From: Opitutaceae bacterium
GTDB lineage: Bacteria > Verrucomicrobiota > Verrucomicrobiia > Opitutales > Opitutaceae
Direction of reading: 5' to 3'
Length of the DNA: 64,000 bases
Assembly: GCA_028688225.1 (NCBI GenBank)
Contig: JAQTYQ010000007.1
Location: 1-64,000, forward strand
In this document: positions 30,927-38,808 of the stretch, piece after piece
How the letters are laid out: each line of letters begins with the position of its first letter
Position numbering within the stretch: the first letter of the stretch is position 1
Program-made: the position numbers and the translations under genes
The notes under the pieces: generated by a model
The model's database searches: none
Told to the model about the DNA's origin: nothing
Seen by the model: only the letters and a program-made list of their open reading frames with translations

Positions 30927-32867
30927 TCAATGTTTCGCATGGCCGGAAGCTGCGGCGGCGGATCCCTCCGGGTGCACATGGTAGCCGCCCGGACTCTCGA
31001 GCGCCCAGAGGTAGACGCCGGCCAGCAGCACGCCGAGGCCGGCCAGGGAGACCGGGAGGCTGTAGTTGGCGAAGCCGAGGCCGGCGATCAGCAGACCGAC
31101 AGCGGCAAAGAGCGGATACCACGACTGGTCGGGCATGTGGATGCCTCCGTGCGCGGCTTCCTCCCGGGCATGGATGGCCTGCTCGCGGGCGATTTCCTCC
31201 CCATGATGCTTCTCATACCACCAGGCGTCGCGCGCGTGGACCGTGGGCGTGACGGCAAAGTTGTACTCGGGCGGCGGCGAGGGGATGCTCCACTCGAGGG
31301 TGCGTGCGTCCCAGGGGTCGGATCCGGCCGGCTCGCCCTTGAAGCAGCTCCAGACGACCGTCGCGAAGTAGATGACGATGCCGACCCCGAGCAGGTAGGC
31401 GCCCAGGGTGGCGACGAGGTTGCCCTCGCTCCAGCCCATGTTGGCGTCGTAGGTCCAGGTGCGCCGCGGCATGCCGTTGAGGCCGAGGAAATGCATCGGG
31501 AAAAACGTGGCGTTGAAGCCGACGAAGATGATCCAGAACGACACCTTGCCCCAGAATTCGTCGACCAGACGGCCGGAAAACTTGGGGAACCAGTAGTGGA
31601 TGGCGGCGAGCAGCGCGAAGGTGGCGCCGCCGATCAGCACGTAGTGGAAGTGCGCCACGACGAAGTAGCTGTTGTGCTGTTGCGAATCGGCGGGCGCGGC
31701 CGAGTGCATGATGCCGGAAAAGCCGCCCATCATGAACATCCAGATGAAGCCGAGGGCGAAGAGCATCGGCGTACGGATGCGCAGGTGGCCGCCCCAGAGC
31801 GTGCCGATCCAGTTGAAGATCTTCACGCCGGTGGGCACGGCGATGGCCATGGTGGCGAGGGCGAACGCCGAGGTGGCGACCGTGCCCATGCCGGTGGTGA
31901 ACATGTGGTGGCTCCACACGCCGAAGCCGATGAAGCCGATCATGGCGCCGGAGAACACCACGATCGGGTAGCCGAAGAGCGGCTTGCGCGCGAAGGTGGG
32001 CAGGATCTCCGAGACGTAGCCCATCGGCGGCAGGATGAGGATGTAGACCTCGGGATGGCCGAAGATCCAGAAGAGGTGCTGCCAGAGGATGGGCTGGCCG
32101 CCGTTGGAGACCTCGAAGAAGCTGGTGCCGAAGTGTCGGTCGAAGATCACCTCGAGCAGGGCGATGGCGATCGATGGCAGCGCGAGGATGAGGAGGAAGC
32201 TCGTGACCAGCGCCATCCAGCAGAACACCGGCACGCGCATCATCGTCATGCCCGGGGCGCGCAGGTTGATGATCGTGGTGATGAAGTTCAGCGAGGCAAC
32301 GATCGAGGACACGCCGAGCACCTGCAGGCCGACGGTCCAGAGGTCGGCGGAGATGTCGGGCGTGTAGGCCTTCGACGTCAGCGGCGCATAGCCGAACCAG
32401 CCGGCCGCCGGCGCGCCGGCCTTGAGGAACCAGCCGACATTGAGGATGACGGCGCCGGCCACGAACACCCACAGGCTGAAGGCGTTCAACCGCGGGAAGG
32501 CCACGTCGCGCGCCCCGATCTGCAGGGGCACGAGCAGGTTGAAGAAGGCGGCGTTGAGCGGCATGACCGCGAGGAAGATCATGGTCGTGCCGTGCATCGT
32601 GAAGAGCTCGCTGTAAAAATGAGCGCTGAGAAAATGGTTGTTCGGCACGATGAGCTGCGTGCGGATCAGCAGCGCCTCGACGCCGCCGAGCAGGAAGAAG
32701 ACGATGGCAAAGAAGCCGTACATGACGCCGATCTTCTTGTGGTCGACGGTGGTCAGCCAGGCCACGAGGCCGGTCCGCGCGGTGGGACGGCGCAGCAGCG
32801 TGAACGGGCGGATGCCGGCCGGCTCCTCCCGGCTGATGAACTCGGATTTTACCAGTGCTTCGGCCAT
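30927..32867 (-). CDS. coxA: Cytochrome c oxidase subunit I (A-type heme-copper oxidase)
   Basis: A 646-residue catalytic subunit with heme a and the heme a3-CuB centre. Ligand motifs are visible: His in FTMHGTTMIFLAVMP, WIFGHPEVYILILPPMGY (CuB His, cross-linked Tyr and the GHPEV glutamate of an A1-type D-channel), WSHHMFTTGMG, and VVAHFHYVLIGG (a3 and a hemes). The protein reduces O2 to water and pumps protons across the inner membrane. The C-terminus has two extra hydrophobic segments and ends SAAAASGHAKH, with histidines that might hold copper. The start MAEALVKSEF is preceded by a 63-bp TCACY-type leader. It lies between coxB and coxC. Confidence 0.97.
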   Translation of the reverse strand: MAEALVKSEFISREEPAGIRPFTLLRRPTARTGLVAWLTTVDHKKIGVMYGFFAIVFFLLGGVEALLIRTQLIVPNNHFLSAHFYSELFTMHGTTMIFLAVMPLNAAFFNLLVPLQIGARDVAFPRLNAFSLWVFVAGAVILNVGWFLKAGAPAAGWFGYAPLTSKAYTPDISADLWTVGLQVLGVSSIVASLNFITTIINLRAPGMTMMRVPVFCWMALVTSFLLILALPSIAIALLEVIFDRHFGTSFFEVSNGGQPILWQHLFWIFGHPEVYILILPPMGYVSEILPTFARKPLFGYPIVVFSGAMIGFIGFGVWSHHMFTTGMGTVATSAFALATMAIAVPTGVKIFNWIGTLWGGHLRIRTPMLFALGFIWMFMMGGFSGIMHSAAPADSQQHNSYFVVAHFHYVLIGGATFALLAAIHYWFPKFSGRLVDEFWGKVSFWIIFVGFNATFFPMHFLGLNGMPRRTWTYDANMGWSEGNLVATLGAYLLGVGIVIYFATVVWSCFKGEPAGSDPWDARTLEWSIPSPPPEYNFAVTPTVHARDAWWYEKHHGEEIAREQAIHAREEAAHGGIHMPDQSWYPLFAAVGLLIAGLGFANYSLPVSLAGLGVLLAGVYLWALESPGGYHVHPEGSAAAASGHAKH

Positions 32868-32873
32868 GGGAAA

Positions 32874-33062
32874 TGAAAGTGAGAGTGAGAGTGAGGGTGA
32901 GGGTGAAGGTGAGGGTGAAGGTGAGGGTGAAAGTGCCGGCCGATAGTTGGGGATGCCGAGAACGGAGGGGGGGTGGGTAAAGAATGATGAATCGAAGTGG
33001 TTGCGAGCGTAGGCGGTGAATAGGTTACACATCCACTTTCACCTTCACTCTCACTTTCACTT
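32874..33062. repeat. Opposed hexanucleotide arrays between coxB and coxA
   Basis: A 63-bp GTGARR array (32874-32936) abuts the coxA start. A complementary TCACY array (33034-33062) lies next to the coxB stop. About 97 bp separate them. In the leftward transcript they would pair over roughly 29 bases. Confidence 0.88.
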
Positions 33063-33073
33063 GGCGTCAGCCC

Positions 33074-34339
33074 TCATTTCAGGCTCTGCAGATAGGCGAC
33101 GAGGGCGTGGATCTCGGTCTCGTTGAGGTGGATGAGCCGCCGGCCGGTGGCGGGGTCGATGTAGCCGCCTTGGTACATCTTGTTGCCGGGTTTGAAATGG
33201 TCGGGATCCGCGATCCAGTCGTGCATGCGCTGCGGGGTGTTTTCCAGCGTGCCGGCGGCGATGGTGGTGCGGGCGCCGACGTGCGTCAGGTCCGGTCCGG
33301 TGACGCCCACGCCCTCATGGCCGCGGATGGTGTGGCAGGCGATGCAGGTCTTCTGCTGAAACAGACGGCGGCCCTCGGCGATGAGGGCGGGGTTTTCCTG
33401 CGCGGGGTCGGGCGCCTGCTTCTCCTTCCACGCCGCCAGGGGGTCGGCATTGAATTTCGGCGAGCCGGACAGGGCGTCGCCGGCGTCCGCGCCGGTGATC
33501 CGGTAGCTGGCAAACACGGCGTGCGGCCGGGCCGGGGCGGCGGAGGCCGTGGCTGGCGCGGCGACCCGGGCGGATTTTTCCTGGTTGGCCAGCCAGGCGG
33601 CGAATTCCGGCGCCGGCAGCGCGATGACCCGGAAGCGCATGATGGCGTGCGCATCGCCGCAGAACTCCGCGCACTGCCCGTAATAATAGCCCGGCTCGTC
33701 GGCCTGGAACCAGAGATGGTTGGCCCGGTTGGGAATCATGTCCACCTTGCCCGCGAGCTTCGGCACCCAGAAGCTGTGGATCACGTCCACCGTGCGCAGA
33801 TTGACGTGCACCGGCCGGCCGGCGGGGACGACCAGCTCGTTGCCCGTCACGAGCGGGCCGACGCCGGCGATCTGCTCGTTGGGATATTCAAACCGGAACC
33901 ACCACTGGTAGCCGGTGGCCGTGACCTCGAAGGCGTCGGCCCGTTGCGCCTCGGGCACCTCATAGGTGAACCAGATGTTTTTCAGCGTCGGCACCGCGAT
34001 GATGACGAGGCACAGCACCGAGGCGCTGACCAGGCCCACCTCGACCAGGAAATTGCCGTGGCCCTGCGGCGGAGGCTCCGCGTGCTCGTCGGCAGCGGAG
34101 CGCGCCCTGAATTTCAGGGTCGCATACGCCAGCACGGCGCCGACCACCACGAAAATGAAGGCGGTGACATAGACCGTCACCATGAAGACGTCGAGCTGGG
34201 CCCGGGCCACGGGGCCCTTGACGTCGAAGGTCGATTGGGGGCCGTCGAGCCAGCAACCGGTCAGCAACGCCAGCCAGGCCAGGGCGAAAAACGCGCGCAA
34301 AATGCAGGCGGGTTTCGGCGAAACGGACGGACGACACAT
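33074..34339 (-). CDS. coxB: Cytochrome c oxidase subunit II with fused cytochrome c (caa3 type)
   Basis: A 421-residue subunit. It opens with a lipoprotein signal (LAWLALLTGCWLDGPQS). Two membrane anchors follow (VTVYVTAFIFVVVGAVLAYA, VSASVLCLVIIAVPTLKNIW). The cupredoxin domain carries the CuA site (VIHSFWVPKLAGKVDMIPNR, YYGQCAEFCGDAHAIM: two Cys, His, Met). The C-terminal cytochrome c domain has CIACHTIRGHEG and a Met ligand near NKMYQGGYID. The fusion lets it accept electrons directly from soluble donors, the definition of caa3 oxidase. The leader (TTCCCCTTTCCTCTTCCCT before ATG) has no Shine-Dalgarno motif. Confidence 0.96.
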   Translation of the reverse strand: MCRPSVSPKPACILRAFFALAWLALLTGCWLDGPQSTFDVKGPVARAQLDVFMVTVYVTAFIFVVVGAVLAYATLKFRARSAADEHAEPPPQGHGNFLVEVGLVSASVLCLVIIAVPTLKNIWFTYEVPEAQRADAFEVTATGYQWWFRFEYPNEQIAGVGPLVTGNELVVPAGRPVHVNLRTVDVIHSFWVPKLAGKVDMIPNRANHLWFQADEPGYYYGQCAEFCGDAHAIMRFRVIALPAPEFAAWLANQEKSARVAAPATASAAPARPHAVFASYRITGADAGDALSGSPKFNADPLAAWKEKQAPDPAQENPALIAEGRRLFQQKTCIACHTIRGHEGVGVTGPDLTHVGARTTIAAGTLENTPQRMHDWIADPDHFKPGNKMYQGGYIDPATGRRLIHLNETEIHALVAYLQSLK

Positions 34340-34571
34340 AGGGAAGAGGAAAGGGGAAGCGCGTGGTGGCCAGCAAGAAAGGCGGCGAACGTTACCGGTT
34401 TCGCCGTGGTTTCAAGTTATAGTGCAAAGTTTCTCCGCCGCAAACGGATGACCGCAAAAATCATCAGATTACCGGCGTTAATCCCGCGGCATTTCAGGAT
34501 TAGACATGGCTTAAGAACGGGTCGGCCTTTGCCAACGCCGCCGGCACCCACCAGGCCCAGGATTATTTCCC

Positions 34572-34786
34572 GCGAAATTCTCCGGTGAAGTGCTGGCGCA
34601 CACCAATCTGCTCGGGCCCAGCCAGAACGGCGAGGTGGAGTTCAAGGCGCCGGCCGAACCGGGCGAATACCCGTTTCTGTACTACTGTATTGGCGGATCG
34701 CACATTTTCGCGCGGCCTTCCCGGGCCACTTCATCACCGGCATGAAAGGCGTGCTCGTCGTGCACCGACGGGCTTCGGGAATGTAA
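34572..34786 (+). pseudogene. Remnant of a cupredoxin (azurin/plastocyanin-like) gene
   Basis: One frame reads AKFSGEVLAHTNLLGPSQNG, EVEFKAPAEPGEYPFLYYC, the C-terminal copper-site region of small blue copper proteins. The Cys-to-Met loop then appears in another frame as AAFPGHFITGMKGVLVVH and ends at TAA 34784-34786. Between them about 30 extra bases disturb the site. The first half of the gene is missing. It lies between coxB and the DUF420 gene, opposite in direction, and suggests that a dedicated electron donor was lost. The rest of 34340-34571 and 34787-34953 holds no recognisable gene. Confidence 0.72.
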
Positions 34787-34865
34787 CGCTTCCCTCCCGG
34801 CCGGCACCGTCCCACCACGGCGGGGTGGCCGTCTGCCTCCCGCTTTTCTCCTCTGCCAGATTGGT

Positions 34866-35056
34866 CATCCGATCGGATCATCAATCTGGCAATAAGACTG
34901 CCACCGCCCCCGTCCCCGGTCATAAGAACCGAGTGGGAACGTGGCCCCTAATTTCAGGGGCGAGGAGGGGCTTCGCGATCCATCAACACTCCTGATGGAG
35001 TACAGGACGTCAAAACCAGATAGAGCATCCGATCGGACGCATAATCTGGCAAAAAC
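34866..35056. repeat. Direct 30-bp repeats CATCCGATCGGA...AATCTGGCAA
   Basis: CATCCGATCGGATCATCAAT at 34866 recurs as CATCCGATCGGACGCATAAT at 35026, both continuing CTGGCAAWAA. The 130 bp between them contain a small hairpin CCCCT-AATTTC-AGGGG. This could be a decayed mobile segment. It reaches into the end of the DUF420 gene. Confidence 0.65.
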
Positions 35057-35535
35057 AGGTTTTGCCAAATAAACGGCCGTCCTTGGCGTTGCGTGAGGCC
35101 CCGCTGCGGCGCGGCTGGCCACCACTGGTAGAGGAAGCAATAGACCAGCACGCCGGTGACGCTCACGTAGTACCAGAGCGGAAAGGTCCACCGCGCCCAG
35201 GTCCGGTGCCGGTCGAACTGTCCGCGCAGCGCCAGGGTCAACGTGATGAGGATGAGCGGCACGATCACCATCGCCAGCAGGATGTGCGAGATGAGCATCG
35301 CGAAATAGACGCCGCGGATGAAGCCGGTGCCGCCGAACGGCGTCCGGGCGCCCGTCTGGAGATGGTAGGCAAGGTAGCACGCGAGGAACGCCACGGAGAC
35401 CGTGAACGCGGCCAGCATGGCGGCGCGGTGCGCGGCGACCTGCTGGCGCCGGATGAAGATGAACCCCGCCGTGAGCAGGACCGTGGCCGTGCCGTTGAGG
35501 CTGGCGTTGAGCGCGGGGAAGTCGTGCAGGGTCAT
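34954..35535 (-). CDS. DUF420 membrane protein
   Basis: A 193-residue protein with about four membrane helices: MTLHDFPALNASLNGTATVL, AAMLAAFTVSVAFLACYLAY, FAMLISHILLAMVIVPLILI, FPLWYYVSVTGVLVYCFLYQ. It has the conserved His of AYHLQTGA and ISHILLAM. DUF420/YozB proteins occur in oxidase operons and probably assist heme a or copper assembly. The family usually ends soon after the fourth helix; here about 50 extra residues (TQRQGRPFIWQNLFLPDYAS onward) read through the repeat DNA, so the native stop was probably lost. The start ATG 35535 fits the family. Confidence 0.87.
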   Translation of the reverse strand: MTLHDFPALNASLNGTATVLLTAGFIFIRRQQVAAHRAAMLAAFTVSVAFLACYLAYHLQTGARTPFGGTGFIRGVYFAMLISHILLAMVIVPLILITLTLALRGQFDRHRTWARWTFPLWYYVSVTGVLVYCFLYQWWPAAPQRGLTQRQGRPFIWQNLFLPDYASDRMLYLVLTSCTPSGVLMDREAPPRP

Positions 35536-35621
35536 GAAAAAATCATTCTCACACGAAGAGCGCGAAGTCCGCCAAGGAATCTGCGCGGCCGGCGCCCTTG
35601 GCGTTCTTTGCATCCTTGGTG

Positions 35622-36608
35622 TCAAAAGAAACCCGCTCGGTCGATCACCAGCGCGGCGAGCAGCACCGGCAGGTAGAAGATCGAAGCGAAGAACAGCCGC
35701 CGCGCCGCCGTCTCGCGTCCCGCCGGCCGCAGGAACGCCAGCGCCCGCCAGAGATACCAGGCGCCGAGCCCGGCCGCGGCCACGCCGTAGGCCGGACCGC
35801 AGTAACCCAGCGCCACCGGCAGGAGCGTGACGGCCACGAGCAGGACCGTGTTCGCCACCGACCAAGCCGCGACCCGGCCGCCGCCGGCATCGCGCACGGA
35901 GAGCATCGGGAAGTTCACCGCTTCGTAATCGCGCCGATAGGTCCAGGCGATGGCCATGAAATGCGGGATCTGCCAGAAAAACAGCACCCCGAAAAGGATC
36001 CACCCGAGCGGCGAAATCCGCCCTTCAGCCGCCGTCCAGCCGATCAACGGCGGCAGCGCGCCCGCCACGGCGCCGATCTCGGTCGACCAGCGCGACCAGC
36101 GCTTGGCCGGGGTGTAAAGCGCGAGGTAGCACACCATCGTTGCCAGCGCGCAGAGGGCGGAGAGCCCGTTGACGCAGGCGAAAAGCAGCGCCAGCCCGCC
36201 CGCGCACAGACTCCAGCCGAGCACGAAGGCCGAGCCGGTCGTGACCCGGCCCGCCGGAATCGGCCGGGATCGCGTCCGCTCCATGAGCGCGTCCGTGTCG
36301 GCCTCGAGCCATTGGTTGAGCGCGGCCACGCCGCCCGCCGCCATCGCCGTGCCCAGCAGGACGTTCAGCAGCGTCCAACCGTTTCGGGCCGGCCCTTCGA
36401 CTCCGCTCAGGCCGGACAGCGCCGCGAGATAGCCGACCAGTGCCGTGAGCACCGACAGGGAACTGAGGCGCGGCTTCGTCAGCTCGAGGTAGTCGGCCAG
36501 GCTGGCTTTGACCGCCACGGGCAGGGCGCTCGGCTGGCCGGCAGAGCCGGAGATGACGGCAAAGGCCGGTGTCGCCGGTTCGTACGAAGGTTGAGGGAGG
36601 GAATTCAT
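35622..36608 (-). CDS. ctaB: Protoheme IX farnesyltransferase (heme O synthase)
   Basis: A 328-residue UbiA-type prenyltransferase that adds a farnesyl group to heme b, giving heme o. Aspartate-rich and conserved blocks: LELTKPRLSSLSVLTALVGY, NQWLEADTDALMERTRSRPI, LYTPAKRWSRWSTEIGAVAG, ALPPLIGWTAAEG, FFWQIPHFMAIAWTYRRDYE. It has about nine membrane segments. Its start overlaps the end of ctaA by 4 bp (ATGA), coupling the two heme A enzymes. Confidence 0.96.
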   Translation of the reverse strand: MNSLPQPSYEPATPAFAVISGSAGQPSALPVAVKASLADYLELTKPRLSSLSVLTALVGYLAALSGLSGVEGPARNGWTLLNVLLGTAMAAGGVAALNQWLEADTDALMERTRSRPIPAGRVTTGSAFVLGWSLCAGGLALLFACVNGLSALCALATMVCYLALYTPAKRWSRWSTEIGAVAGALPPLIGWTAAEGRISPLGWILFGVLFFWQIPHFMAIAWTYRRDYEAVNFPMLSVRDAGGGRVAAWSVANTVLLVAVTLLPVALGYCGPAYGVAAAGLGAWYLWRALAFLRPAGRETAARRLFFASIFYLPVLLAALVIDRAGFF

Positions 36609-37645
36609 GCGTGGACGGGCATCCGGTTGATCGCCGGATCATCCTCCGGTTGAAGCTGGGTGGGACCTGCGGCCTCTTCCATGACGTCGCGGTGCAGCGC
36701 CCAGGTCAGCAGGAAGGTCGTGGCCAGCGTCAACGCCCCCACCAGCACGTGGGCCGTGGTGTAATAGGCGTTGCGCCCCGTCCAGATGACGGCCGCGCCC
36801 AGCGCGATCTGCCCGACGAGCAGCGCCACCATCAGCGCCGCCAGGGTCCGGGTGCCGGCGGTGGCGCGGGCGGACCACACGGCCGTGGCAAACCCGATGA
36901 GCGCCACGGCCAGCACCAGCGCCATGGTGCGATGGGCGAAGTTGATGCCCACCCGGAAATCCCAATGGGCCGGCACGAGTCCGCCCTCGGGCGTCAGGGG
37001 AAAGGTCGGGATCGCCAGCCCGGCGAAGCTGTGCCGCATCACCGCGGCAATCGCGAGTTGTGCGAGCAGCAGTCCGCAGCAGACCCGGCCCAGCCGGCGG
37101 AGGCCGGGACCGGCGGCAACACCGGGCCGCGCAGCTCGCTCGATCCACGGCCGCGACAGGGCGGCCGCAATGGCCAGCAGGGCGCAGATGAAAATCTGCG
37201 CCAGGCACGCGTGGAGCATGGCGAACAGCCGGCCCACGCTCGTGTCGACCATCGCCACCTCGTAGTGGTCGAGCAGCACGCGCAGCCCGCCGACCACTGC
37301 CTGGAAAAACACCAGCGCCACCGCGATCCAGCCCAGGCGCCGCAGCCAGCCGCGCGTCTCGCCCCGCCAGAGCGCCAGGGCCAGGAGCAGGGTGACGGTG
37401 CTCATGAGCCCCGCGCTCAGCCGGTGCGAGTGCTCGGCGAACATGGCGAGGTTTTGGAGCCAGCCGTCAGGATTGAGCGAGCCGTTGGACAGCGGCCAGT
37501 CTTGGAAGACCATGCCCGCGCCAATGCTGGTCGTAAACGCGCCCAGCATCACCAGCACGAACACCCACCCGGCGCCGGCCGCGGCAAACCACGCCAGCGC
37601 GGGCTGGTAGGCGGCGGTGCGGGCAGGGCGGAGCAATCCAGGCAT
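36605..37645 (-). CDS. ctaA: Heme A synthase
   Basis: A 346-residue COX15/CtaA protein that oxidises the methyl group of heme o to the formyl of heme a. Visible are GAFTTSIGAGMVFQDWPLSN, the heme-ligand histidines in FAEHSHRLSAGLM, QAVVGGLRVLLDHYEVA, and the second-half pair in INFAHRTMALVLA and YTTAHVLVGAL. About eight membrane segments. First gene of the leftward oxidase operon; the divergent SCO gene lies about 220 bp away. The start at MPGLLRPARTAAY was chosen over an upstream ATG because the extra residues are not conserved. Confidence 0.95.
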   Translation of the reverse strand: MPGLLRPARTAAYQPALAWFAAAGAGWVFVLVMLGAFTTSIGAGMVFQDWPLSNGSLNPDGWLQNLAMFAEHSHRLSAGLMSTVTLLLALALWRGETRGWLRRLGWIAVALVFFQAVVGGLRVLLDHYEVAMVDTSVGRLFAMLHACLAQIFICALLAIAAALSRPWIERAARPGVAAGPGLRRLGRVCCGLLLAQLAIAAVMRHSFAGLAIPTFPLTPEGGLVPAHWDFRVGINFAHRTMALVLAVALIGFATAVWSARATAGTRTLAALMVALLVGQIALGAAVIWTGRNAYYTTAHVLVGALTLATTFLLTWALHRDVMEEAAGPTQLQPEDDPAINRMPVHA

Positions 37646-37777
37646 GCGGCAATTAGCGGCGGAACGGAAATGCCGCAAACGGGTTTGGTAAATTTTTTGA
37701 CAAAAATCGGTCGGAGCCGGACGGTTGCCTGATGATGTTGAGTTTACTGATCCACGCCCACGGATGTGGGCTCGATG

Positions 37778-37802
37778 GTAGGGCGGGACCGCTGGGCCCG
37801 CC
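37778..37802 (+). repeat. REP element identical to the RAYT-flanking type
   Basis: A 25-nt unit starting GTAGGGCGGGACCGC and ending GGGCCCGCC, identical to those around the RAYT gene. It sits in the leader of the SCO gene, in a frame that stays open (reading GRAGPLGPPG). Confidence 0.9.
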
Positions 37803-37869
37803 GGGAATGTCCGATCACCAATGTTTTGAGATTTTGGGCAGCGGTGTAGCCAAAGTCGTGAGGCTCTGG

Positions 37870-38805
37870 ATGCGATCCCAGCGATGGGTTCAGACCCTCA
37901 CCAGTCGTCGCTTTTCGAACCATGGCTGGCAGGCGAGTTTGGCTACGGCCGTCATGCTGGTCGTGGTCGCGACGGGATGCGCAAAAAAGCGCCCGGCGGA
38001 GAGCGTCGCTCCTGCCGAAGAACGCTACCCGCTGCGGGGCGAGATTGTGAGCGTCAATTCCGACCGGAAGACGCTCACGGTCTCCCACGAGGCGATCCCG
38101 GGGTTCATGCCGGCCATGACCATGGAATTCGACGTCGCGGACGGCGACCTGGCCATCGCCAAGCCCGGCGGGCGCATCCGGGCCGATCTGGTGCGCACCG
38201 GTGATGATTTCCATCTGGAAAAAATCTGGCCCGACGACCGGGTGTCCGTCAGCAGCATTGCGGCCGCGGCCGGCGCATTGCGGCAGGACACGATGGCCCG
38301 CGGGGCGAAGGCCTATCGCGAGGTGGGCGAAGAGTTCCCGGATTTTGCGCTCTACGACCAGGACGGACGCGTGGTGCCGGCGGGCCGGTTCCGCGGCCGG
38401 CAGATCATGCTTAATTTCATCTTTACGCGCTGTCCCGTCGCGACCATGTGCCCGGCCGCCACCCGGCGCATGATGGCGGTGCAGCAGGCGGCACGGGCGG
38501 CGGGCGTGACCAATCTCGAACTCGTCTCCATCACCCTCGATCCCGCCTTTGACACCCCGGGTGTCCTCCAGGAGTACGCGCAAGTGCGCGGCATCGACAC
38601 GGGCAATTTTTCCTTCCTCACCGGCCCGGAGCCGGCCATCCGCGATCTGCTCACACAGTTCGGCGTCATCACTGCGTTTCAGGACGGACTGCTGAAGCAC
38701 TCGCTCACCACGCTGCTGATCAACGAGCGGGGGCGCATCGTGCACCGGGCCGACGGCAGCGAATGGCTGGTCGACGAGTTCGTGGAGAAGATGCGGAAGG
38801 AATAA
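37870..38805 (+). CDS. SCO1/SenC copper chaperone fused to a CusF-like copper-binding domain
   Basis: About 311 residues. A lipoprotein signal (TAVMLVVVATGCAKKRP) is followed by a CusF/copper-binding domain at about residues 53-120 (YPLRGEIVSVNSDRKTLTVS, GFMPAMTMEFDVAD: the Met/His ligand pattern). The SCO thioredoxin-like domain comes next: FPDFALYDQDGRVVPAGRFR, the copper cysteines in FTRCPVATMCP, and the His of LLKHSLTTLLI. SCO proteins load CuA in subunit II. The fusion suggests the extra domain hands Cu(I) to the SCO site. The frame is open to 37732, but that part reads a REP element; a start at 37870 or later is preferred. Confidence 0.88.
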   Translation: MRSQRWVQTLTSRRFSNHGWQASLATAVMLVVVATGCAKKRPAESVAPAEERYPLRGEIVSVNSDRKTLTVSHEAIPGFMPAMTMEFDVADGDLAIAKPGGRIRADLVRTGDDFHLEKIWPDDRVSVSSIAAAAGALRQDTMARGAKAYREVGEEFPDFALYDQDGRVVPAGRFRGRQIMLNFIFTRCPVATMCPAATRRMMAVQQAARAAGVTNLELVSITLDPAFDTPGVLQEYAQVRGIDTGNFSFLTGPEPAIRDLLTQFGVITAFQDGLLKHSLTTLLINERGRIVHRADGSEWLVDEFVEKMRKE

Positions 38806-38808
38806 GCA

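Noticed and set aside
30906..32876. Rightward frame of 656 codons opposite coxA
   Set aside because: Antisense of coxA; the Glu/His/Arg-rich composition has no recognisable fold.
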